The notes beneath the pieces are model-generated. The model was not told where the DNA came from. It made no database searches and worked only from the letters and a program-made list of their open reading frames with translations. A stretch of DNA of 64,000 nucleotides from Cellulomonas fulva (GTDB lineage: Bacteria; Actinomycetota; Actinomycetes; Actinomycetales; Cellulomonadaceae), in the NCBI RefSeq assembly GCF_018531375.1, contig NZ_JAHBOH010000001.1:2728001-2792000 (forward strand), given 5' to 3'. Every line of letters begins with the position of its first letter. Position 1 is the first letter of the stretch. Both the position numbers and the translations under genes were made by a program. Positions 58,214 through 64,000 of the stretch are shown piece after piece.

Positions 58214-58857
58214 CCGACGCCGCACCCCAGCCGCCCGCCGACTCCCCGGAGGAGCTCGCGTTCGACGTCGAGGACCTCCCCGGCGGCGCGCTCGCGGCGC
58301 TCGAGGCCGTCCTCATGGTCGCGGACGAGCCCGTCCCCGCCGTCCGGCTGGCGGCGGTGCTGGCCCTGCCGACCGACCGCGTGGAGGAGCTGCTCGAGCA
58401 GCTGGCCGCCGAGTACCGCGGCGAGGGCGAGGGCCGGGCGCGCGGCTTCGAGCTGCGGCGCGCGGGCGAGGGGTGGCGGATCTACTCCGCGCCCGCCTAC
58501 GCGGACGTCGTCGGGAGGTTCGTGCTCGACGGCCAGACCGCGCGGCTGACCCAGGCCGCGCTCGAGACGCTCGCGGTCATCGCGTACCGCCAGCCGGTCA
58601 CCCGCGGGCAGGTGTCCGGGGTGCGCGGCGTGAACGTCGACGGGGTGGTGCGCACGCTGACGGCCCGCGGCCTGATCACCGAGGTGGGCACCGAGCCGAC
58701 GAGTGGTGCGCTCCTGTACGGGACCACGGGATACTTCTTGGAGCGGATGGGCCTGTCCACCCTGGACGAGCTGCCCCCGCTCGCTCCCTACCTGCCGGAG
58801 ATCGACGCGCTGGACGGCGTCGACGAGCCCGGCCGTCCGATCGGAGGACACGTATGA
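58210..58857 (+). CDS. scpB: Segregation and condensation protein B
   Basis: Tandem winged-helix partner of ScpA, 215 residues. Seen: LAALEAVLMVADEPVPAVRLAAVLAL (first wing domain), RGFELRRAGEGWRIYSAPAYADVVGRFVLDGQTARLTQAALETLAVIAYRQPVTRGQVSGVRGVNVDGVVRTLTARGLI (second domain, the family hallmark) and LYGTTGYFLERMGL. Both ends overlap neighbours by 4 nt, so translation is coupled through scpA-scpB-rluB. Confidence 0.95.
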   Translation: MTDAAPQPPADSPEELAFDVEDLPGGALAALEAVLMVADEPVPAVRLAAVLALPTDRVEELLEQLAAEYRGEGEGRARGFELRRAGEGWRIYSAPAYADVVGRFVLDGQTARLTQAALETLAVIAYRQPVTRGQVSGVRGVNVDGVVRTLTARGLITEVGTEPTSGALLYGTTGYFLERMGLSTLDELPPLAPYLPEIDALDGVDEPGRPIGGHV

Positions 58858-59963
58858 GCCCGCAGCAGCGCCGAGGCGACGGCCGTGACAGCAACGCCCG
58901 CGACAGCAACCGCAGCAGCAGCAACCGCGGCAGCAGCAACCGGAGCAGCAGCCGCAGTGACAGCAGCCGCAGTGACAGCAGCCGTGGCGACCGAGGCAGC
59001 TCCGGCGGCAGCGGCGCCGGCGGCAGCGCCACCGGCGGCCGCAAGCCGCACCGCGGCCAGGCCGGCAAGCCGGCGGGCACCGGCCGGCCCGGTGCCGGCG
59101 GTGGCAAGGCCGGTGGCAAGGGCGGTGGCAAGACCGGTGGCAAGCCGCGCGGGGCGGGCGCCGGTTCCCGCGGGGGCGCTCCCGCGCGCGCCACGTCGCG
59201 GCCGCGGGCGGACGTCGTCCCCGTCGACGTGCACGACCCGGACGGCATCCGCCTGCAGAAGGTGCTGGCCACGGCGGGCATGGGGTCGCGGCGCGCGTGC
59301 GAGGACCTGATCGCGTCGGGCCGCGTCGAGGTCGACGGCCAGGTCGTCCTCGAGCTCGGCGTGCGGGTCGACCCCAAGAAGGCCGTGGTCCTGGTGGACG
59401 GCATGCGCGTCCAGCTCGACACCAGCCACGTCACCATCGCGCTCAACAAGCCCAAGGGCGTCGTCTCGACGATGCACGACCCGGAGGGCCGCCCGTCGGT
59501 CGCCCAGTTCGTCAAGGACCGCAGCGAGCGGCTGTTCCACGTCGGCCGGCTCGACGCGGACACCGAGGGCCTGCTGCTGCTGACGAGCGACGGCGAGCTG
59601 GCGAACCACCTGTCCCACCCGTCGCACGCGGTCGCCAAGACCTACCTGGCCGAGGTGCAGGGCAAGGTCACGCCCGGTCTCGCGGCACGCCTGCAGAAGG
59701 GCATCGAGCTCGACGACGGCCCGGTGAAGCCCGACAGCGTCACGATCGTCCAGGCGCTCTCGCACGCGAGCCTCGTCGAGATCGTGATCCACGAGGGCCG
59801 CAACCGGATCGTGCGACGCATGTTCGCCGCGGTCGACCACCCGGTCACGAAGCTGGTGCGCACGCGCATCGGCCCGATCCGGCTGGGCGACCTCAAGCAG
59901 GGCCGCACGCGCGTGCTGTCCCAGGTCGAGATCGGCTCCCTGATGACGCAGGCGGGCATGTGA
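58854..59963 (+). CDS. rluB: 23S rRNA pseudouridine synthase, RluB type, with long disordered N-terminus
   Basis: Converts a 23S rRNA uridine to pseudouridine, 369 residues. The first ~120 residues are low-complexity: Ser/Arg/Asn repeats (RSDSSRSDSS), then Gly/Lys-rich KAGGKGGGKTGGKPRGAG. Next come an S4 RNA-binding domain (IRLQKVLATAGMGSRRACEDLIASGRVEVDG) and the catalytic domain with nucleophile Asp in HVGRLDADTEGLLLLTSDGELA and the EIVIHEGRNRIVRRMFAAV motif. ATG overlaps the scpB stop with GGAGG 6 nt upstream. The basic tail probably adds RNA affinity. Confidence 0.94.
   Translation: MSPQQRRGDGRDSNARDSNRSSSNRGSSNRSSSRSDSSRSDSSRGDRGSSGGSGAGGSATGGRKPHRGQAGKPAGTGRPGAGGGKAGGKGGGKTGGKPRGAGAGSRGGAPARATSRPRADVVPVDVHDPDGIRLQKVLATAGMGSRRACEDLIASGRVEVDGQVVLELGVRVDPKKAVVLVDGMRVQLDTSHVTIALNKPKGVVSTMHDPEGRPSVAQFVKDRSERLFHVGRLDADTEGLLLLTSDGELANHLSHPSHAVAKTYLAEVQGKVTPGLAARLQKGIELDDGPVKPDSVTIVQALSHASLVEIVIHEGRNRIVRRMFAAVDHPVTKLVRTRIGPIRLGDLKQGRTRVLSQVEIGSLMTQAGM
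58955..58984 (+). repeat. 15-bp tandem duplication in the rluB N-terminus
   Basis: Two identical 15-nt units (58955-58969 and 58970-58984) within a Ser-codon-rich stretch, encoding a repeated RSDSS. Confidence 0.85.
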
Positions 59964-61069
59964 CGGCCGCTACCCGCGGTCCCGTCCTGGTGGTCGGGGC
60001 CGGCCTCCTGGGCGCCTCGGTAGGCCTGCGGCTGCGCGCCCTGGGCGTCGACGTGCGCCTGCAGGACCCGTCGCGCACCGCGGTCGCGCTGGCGCGAGAC
60101 GTGGGCGCGGGCCGCCCGTGCGCACCGGACGACGACGAGCCCGCGCTCGTCGTCGTCGCGGCGCCGCCCGACGTCACGGCGCAGGTGGTGCGCGACGAGC
60201 TCGACCGCCACCCCGCGGCCGTCGTCACCGACGTCGCCAGCGTGAAGGGTCACGTGCTCGCCGAGCTCCGCGCGTCCGGCGCGGCGCTCGACCGCTACGT
60301 CGGCTCCCACCCGATGGCGGGGCGGGAGCGCTCCGGGCCGTCGGCGGCGGTGCCGGACCTCTTCCTCGGCCGCCCGTGGGTGATCGCGGCCGCGGCGGAG
60401 TCCTCGCCCGAGGCGGCGCTCGTCGTGCGCGAGCTCGCCGTGGACCTGGGCGCGGTGCCGCTGACCATGGACGCCGACGAGCACGACGCCGCCGTCGCGG
60501 CCGTCTCGCACGTCCCGCAGGTGGTGTCCTCGCTCGTCGCCGCCCGGCTCACCGACGTGGAGGGCGACGCGCTCGGCCTCGCGGGGCAGGGGCTGCGCGA
60601 CGTCACGCGGATCGCCGCCTCGGACCCCGAGCTGTGGACGTCGATCCTGGCGGCGAACTCGGCCGCGGTCCTGCCGGTGCTCGTCGCGCTGCGCGCGGAC
60701 CTGGACGACGTGATCGCCGCCCTGGCGGAGGCGGACGTCGCGGACGGCCCCGAGACGGTCGGACCCGGCGCGCTCGTGACCATCGCGCGGGCGATCGCGC
60801 GCGGGAACGACGGCGTCGCCCGGATCCCCGGCAAGCACGGCGGTGCCCAGCGCGCCTACGACGAGGTCGCGGTGCTGGTCCCGGACGAGCCCGGCGCCCT
60901 CGCGCGGCTGCTCACCGACGTCGGCGACGCCGACGTCAACCTCGAGGACCTGCGCCTCGAGCACGCCGCCGGCCGCCCGGTCGGCATGGCGGTGATCTCG
61001 GTGCTCCCCGCGGCGGTGGCGCACCTCGAGGCGGAGCTGACGGCCCGCGGATGGAGGCTGGTCGTGTGA
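59960..61069 (+). CDS. tyrA: Prephenate dehydrogenase
   Basis: NAD(P)-dependent oxidative decarboxylation of prephenate for tyrosine, 369 residues. Motifs: VLVVGAGLLGASVGLRLRALG (Rossmann), VVTDVASVKGHV, YVGSHPMAGRERSG (catalytic His), AAVSHVPQVVSSLVAARL, RDVTRIAASDPELWTSILAAN. A C-terminal ACT domain (EVAVLVPDEPGALARLLTDVGDADVNLEDLRLEHAAGRPVGMAVISV) suggests tyrosine feedback. GTG overlaps the rluB stop. Confidence 0.95.
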   Translation: MTAATRGPVLVVGAGLLGASVGLRLRALGVDVRLQDPSRTAVALARDVGAGRPCAPDDDEPALVVVAAPPDVTAQVVRDELDRHPAAVVTDVASVKGHVLAELRASGAALDRYVGSHPMAGRERSGPSAAVPDLFLGRPWVIAAAAESSPEAALVVRELAVDLGAVPLTMDADEHDAAVAAVSHVPQVVSSLVAARLTDVEGDALGLAGQGLRDVTRIAASDPELWTSILAANSAAVLPVLVALRADLDDVIAALAEADVADGPETVGPGALVTIARAIARGNDGVARIPGKHGGAQRAYDEVAVLVPDEPGALARLLTDVGDADVNLEDLRLEHAAGRPVGMAVISVLPAAVAHLEAELTARGWRLVV

Positions 61070-61767
61070 GCACGGTCGTCGTCGCGATCGACGGGCCGTC
61101 CGGCTCGGGGAAGTCGAGCGTCGCGCGCGAGGTCGCGCGCCGCCTCGACCTGGCGTACCTGGACACGGGGGCGATGTACCGCGCCGCGACGTGGTGGTGC
61201 CTGCACTCCGGGGTGCCGCTCGAGGACCAGCCCGCGGTGGCGCGCGCGGTGCGCGAGCTCCCGCTCGACCAGGGCGTGGACCCGGATGCGCCGCACGTCG
61301 TGGTCGCCGGCACGGACGTCGGGGAGGCAATCCGCGCGACGGCGATCTCGGCCGCGGTGAGCGCGGTGGCGACCAACCTCGACGTCCGCGACGAGCTCCG
61401 GCGGCGGCAGCGGACCGCGATCGCCGCGCAGCGCGACCCGGGAGCGTTCTCCGGCGGTCGCGGGATCGTGGCCGAGGGGCGCGACATCACGACCGTGGTC
61501 GCGCCCGACGCGGACGTGCGGATCCTGCTGACGGCCTCGGAGGAGGCGCGCCTCGCGCGGCGGGCGCGCGACGTGCACGGCTCCGACGACGAGGCGGCGG
61601 TCGCCGCGACCCGCGACCAGGTGCTGCGCCGGGACGCCGACGACTCGACGGTGGTGCAGTTCCAGGTGGCGGCTGACGGCGTCGTCACCGTGGACTCCTC
61701 GGACCTCGACCTCGAGCAGACGGTGCAGGCGGTGCTCGCTGTCGTCACGCAGGTGACCGGTCGGTGA
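61066..61767 (+). CDS. cmk: Cytidylate kinase
   Basis: Phosphorylates CMP and dCMP, 233 residues. Motifs: VVAIDGPSGSGKSSVAREVARRLDLAYLDTGAMYRAATW (P-loop), VVSAVATNLDVRDELRRRQR-type segment, GGRGIVAEGRDITTVVAPDADVRILLTASEEARLARRARD (LID). GTG overlaps the tyrA stop with GGAGG 8 nt upstream. The cmk-plsC-der order is common in actinobacteria. Confidence 0.95.
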   Translation: MSTVVVAIDGPSGSGKSSVAREVARRLDLAYLDTGAMYRAATWWCLHSGVPLEDQPAVARAVRELPLDQGVDPDAPHVVVAGTDVGEAIRATAISAAVSAVATNLDVRDELRRRQRTAIAAQRDPGAFSGGRGIVAEGRDITTVVAPDADVRILLTASEEARLARRARDVHGSDDEAAVAATRDQVLRRDADDSTVVQFQVAADGVVTVDSSDLDLEQTVQAVLAVVTQVTGR

Positions 61768-61771
61768 CGCG

Positions 61772-62464
61772 ATGAGCCGCGACGCGCTGCCGTCGATCTG
61801 GGGCCCGCGCTGGTCCCGGTGGGTCGGGCGGTTCCTCGCCCGCGTGGTGTGGGACACGCGAGTGGTCGGACGGCACCACGTGCCGAGCGAGGGGCCGGTG
61901 CTCCTGGCCGCCAACCACACGGGCGTGGTCGACGGGCCGCTGCTGCTGGGCGTCGCCCCGCGCGGCGCGCACATCCTCGTCAAGGAGGAGATGTTCGTCG
62001 GCCCGGTGGGCTGGGTGCTGCGGCGGGCCGGTCAGATCCCGGTGGACCGCGACGGGGGCCGCACGGCGCTGTCCACCGCGCTGGGCGTGCTGCGCCGCGG
62101 GGGAGTCGTGGGCGTGTTCCCCGAGGGGAGCCGCGGCCGCGGCGACGCGAGCGACGCGCGCGCCGGCATCACCTGGCTCGCGCTCAACGGCAAGGCGCCC
62201 GTCGTGCCCGTCGCCGTGCTCGGCACGCGTCGCACGGGGGAGGGCGTGAACCACCTGCCCGGGCTGCGGCGACGCCTCGTGATCGCGTTCGGCGAGCCCG
62301 TGCTGCTGGAGCGGCCGCCCGGCGTCTCGGGCCGCGAGGCGACGGCCGCGGCGAACGTCCGGCTGCGTGACGCCCTGGCGCTGCACGTCGCGGCGACGGT
62401 GACCGCGACGGGCGTCGGGCTCCCCACCGACGCACCGCTCGAGGGGCGCGCGGCCGCTTCCTGA
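61772..62464 (+). CDS. PlsC-type 1-acyl-glycerol-phosphate acyltransferase-family protein
   Basis: A 230-residue acyltransferase probably acting on lysophospholipids at the membrane. Motif I NHTGVVDG (NHxxxxD), motif II-III region [42 protein letters not shown] (glycerol-phosphate binding) and [11 protein letters not shown]. One weak amphipathic helix only. ATG is 4 nt after cmk. The acyl donor and exact acceptor are not predictable. Confidence 0.9.
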   Translation: MSRDALPSIWGPRWSRWVGRFLARVVWDTRVVGRHHVPSEGPVLLAANHTGVVDGPLLLGVAPRGAHILVKEEMFVGPVGWVLRRAGQIPVDRDGGRTALSTALGVLRRGGVVGVFPEGSRGRGDASDARAGITWLALNGKAPVVPVAVLGTRRTGEGVNHLPGLRRRLVIAFGEPVLLERPPGVSGREATAAANVRLRDALALHVAATVTATGVGLPTDAPLEGRAAAS

Positions 62465-62494
62465 CGCCGGCCGGCGTGCTCGGGACCGCGCCCC

Positions 62495-62530
62495 GACCGG
62501 TGCGTCGACCGGTACGTGGACCGGCGCGTG
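62495..62530 (+). repeat. 12-bp tandem repeat, 3 units, before der
   Basis: Units at 62495-62506, 62507-62518 and 62519-62530 share GACCGG followed by YGCGTC/TACGTG variants. The array ends 22 nt before the der -10 hexamer, covering its expected -35 region. Confidence 0.8.
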
Positions 62531-62552
62531 AGGCGCGGGGCCGTTCGTCGGG

Positions 62553-62558
62553 GAGAAT
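62553..62558 (+). promoter_or_regulatory. -10 element of der (leaderless layout)
   Basis: GAGAAT ends 7 nt before the ATG at 62566; no Shine-Dalgarno. Confidence 0.4.
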
Positions 62559-62565
62559 GGTCGCC

Positions 62566-64000
62566 ATGAGTGAGCCTGAGGTCGACTTCGTGCTGCCCGA
62601 CGAGGCCGGGGACGCCGAGCGTGAGCGCGCCCTGCGGGCCGGCCTCGCGGAGTACGAGCTGGAGGACGAGGACCTCGCGCTCCTCACCGGCGAGGGTGGC
62701 GACGGCGAGGACGGCAAGGTCGAGACGGCGCTGCCCGTGCTCGCGATCGTCGGCCGGCCGAACGTGGGCAAGTCGACCCTCGTCAACCGCATCCTGGGCC
62801 GCCGCGAGGCGGTCGTCGAGGACAAGCCCGGCGTGACGCGCGACCGCGTGAGCTACCCCGCCGAGTGGTCCGGCACCCGGTTCACCCTCGTCGACACCGG
62901 CGGCTGGGAGATCGACGTCGCCGGGATCGACGCCCGCGTCGCCGAGCAGGCGGAGGTCGCCATCGCGCTGGCCGACGCGGTCGTCTTCGTCGTCGACGCG
63001 ACCGTGGGCTCCACGGACACCGACGAGCAGGTGGTCCGCCTCCTGCGCCGCTCGGGCAAGCCCGTGGTGCTGTGCGCCAACAAGGTCGACGGCCCCGCGG
63101 CCGAGGCGGACGCGGCGGCGCTGTGGGGCCTGGGCCTCGGCGAGCCGCACCCCGTCTCGGCGCTGCACGGCCGCGGCACGGGCGACCTGCTGGACGCCAT
63201 CCTCGACGCCCTCCCGGAGGTCTCCGCGCACGGGGTCCTGCGGCCGCAGGGACCGCGTCGCGTGGCGCTCGTCGGACGGCCCAACGTGGGCAAGTCCTCC
63301 CTGCTGAACAAGGTCGCGGGCACCGAGCGCGTCGTGGTCGACGACGTCGCGGGCACCACGCGGGACCCCGTCGACGAGCTCATCGAGCTCAAGGGCGTGC
63401 CGTGGGTCTTCGTCGACACCGCGGGCATCCGGCGCCGGGTGCACCAGACGCAGGGCGCGGACTTCTACGCGAGCCTGCGCACGCAGGCCGCGATCGAGAA
63501 GGCCGAGGTCGCGGTGGTGCTGCTCGACGCGTCGGAGCCCATGACCGAGCAGGACACCCGCGTGGTGCAGCAGGTCATCGACGCCGGCCGCGCGCTCGTG
63601 ATCGCCTACAACAAGTGGGACCTCATGGACGAGGACCGCCGGCCGTACCTCGAGCGCGAGATCGAGAAGGAGCTCGTGCAGGTCACCTGGGCGCCGCGCG
63701 TGAACATCTCGGCGAAGACCGGCTGGCACGCCGAGCGGCTGGTCCCGGCTCTCGAGCGGTCCCTCGAGTCGTGGGACACCCGCATCTCGACCGGACGTCT
63801 CAACGCGTTCCTCGGCGAGCTGGTCGCGGCGCACCCCCACCCGGTGCGGGGCGGCAAGCAGCCGCGCATCCTGTTCGCCACGCAGGCCTCGACCCGGCCC
63901 CCGCGCTTCGTCGTGTTCACCACCGGCTTCCTGGACCCCGGCTACCGCCGCTACATCGAGCGCCGCCTGCGCGAGACCTTCGGGTTCGAGGGCACGCCGA
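62566..64000 (+). CDS. der: Ribosome biogenesis GTPase Der (EngA), 3' end outside window
   Basis: Double-GTPase needed for 50S assembly; 478 residues visible. An acidic N-terminal extension of about 60 residues is followed by G domain 1 ([18 protein letters not shown] near residue 62; DTGGWE; NKVDGP) and G domain 2 ([17 protein letters not shown] near residue 239; [31 protein letters not shown]), then the KH-like domain ([46 protein letters not shown]). The frame is still open at the window end. Confidence 0.97.
   Translation, partial: MSEPEVDFVLPDEAGDAERERALRAGLAEYELEDEDLALLTGEGGDGEDGKVETALPVLAIVGRPNVGKSTLVNRILGRREAVVEDKPGVTRDRVSYPAEWSGTRFTLVDTGGWEIDVAGIDARVAEQAEVAIALADAVVFVVDATVGSTDTDEQVVRLLRRSGKPVVLCANKVDGPAAEADAAALWGLGLGEPHPVSALHGRGTGDLLDAILDALPEVSAHGVLRPQGPRRVALVGRPNVGKSSLLNKVAGTERVVVDDVAGTTRDPVDELIELKGVPWVFVDTAGIRRRVHQTQGADFYASLRTQAAIEKAEVAVVLLDASEPMTEQDTRVVQQVIDAGRALVIAYNKWDLMDEDRRPYLEREIEKELVQVTWAPRVNISAKTGWHAERLVPALERSLESWDTRISTGRLNAFLGELVAAHPHPVRGGKQPRILFATQASTRPPRFVVFTTGFLDPGYRRYIERRLRETFGFEGTP

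Overview
The window is a very GC-rich (clearly above 70 percent), densely packed piece of actinobacterial core chromosome. WhiA, RbpA, OpcA, an ANTAR regulator of the PdtaR type, GTG starts and the gene orders uvrC-rapZ-yvcK-whiA-gap-pgk-tpiA-secG-rbpA and ctaB/tkt-tal-zwf-opcA-pgl place it in Actinomycetota. Protein style suggests Micrococcales close to Cellulomonas, but that genus-level guess is inference. I see no transposase, integrated phage, CRISPR array, toxin-antitoxin pair or other sign of transfer. XerD is a chromosomal recombinase here.

Layout. 1-5 kb: 3' end of alaS, ruvX, two tandem mltG copies and aroE, nearly all overlapping, then a Leu(CAA)-anticodon tRNA on the minus strand that lacks the long variable arm expected of a bacterial tRNA-Leu. 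5-12 kb: pdtaR, a branched-chain amino-acid-type binding lipoprotein, and the converging livH-livM-livG-livF operon, whose LivH carries an extra exported N-terminal domain. 12-26 kb: acetyltransferase, hotdog thioesterase back to back with polA, DUF485-actP acetate uptake pair, methyltransferase, pfkA, rpsA, coaE, an unknown 137-residue protein, uvrB and a VOC protein. 26-33 kb: an apparent yybP-ykoY (Mn2+) riboswitch ahead of two tandem TerC genes, then YciI, aldo/keto reductase, acyl-CoA dehydrogenase, and a GH15 / metallo-hydrolase pair. 33-46 kb: uvrA with a LexA-like box, OsmC, uvrC, rapZ, yvcK, whiA, then the lower glycolytic cluster gap-pgk-tpiA, secG and rbpA. 46-54 kb (minus strand): O-methyltransferase and the pentose phosphate operon tkt-tal-zwf-opcA-pgl. 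54-64 kb: ctaB, xerD, parA-like, scpA, scpB, rluB, tyrA, cmk, a PlsC-type acyltransferase and the start of der.

The genes fall into central carbon flux (pfkA, gap, pgk, tpiA, pentose phosphate branch, acetate import), nucleotide excision repair (uvrA, uvrB, uvrC, polA), translation (alaS, rpsA, tRNA, rluB), envelope and chromosome upkeep (mltG x2, scpAB, xerD, parA-like), and metal or amino-acid transport (TerC x2, liv).

Two sequence-level themes recur. First, many start codons sit 6-7 nt after a TANNNT/NANNAT -10 hexamer, the layout of leaderless transcripts, sometimes on both strands of a tiny divergent gap. Second, short tandem repeats of 6-24 bp cluster at or just before gene 5' ends (livH, polA, the acyl-CoA dehydrogenase, GH15, xerD, rluB, der). 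No clearly new biological system is visible. The best leads are the short-armed Leu(CAA) tRNA, the tandem TerC riboswitch operon with a plausible Shine-Dalgarno switch, the LivH fusion, the tandem MltG pair, and an identical TATAGGCTCG promoter core shared by gap and tkt.
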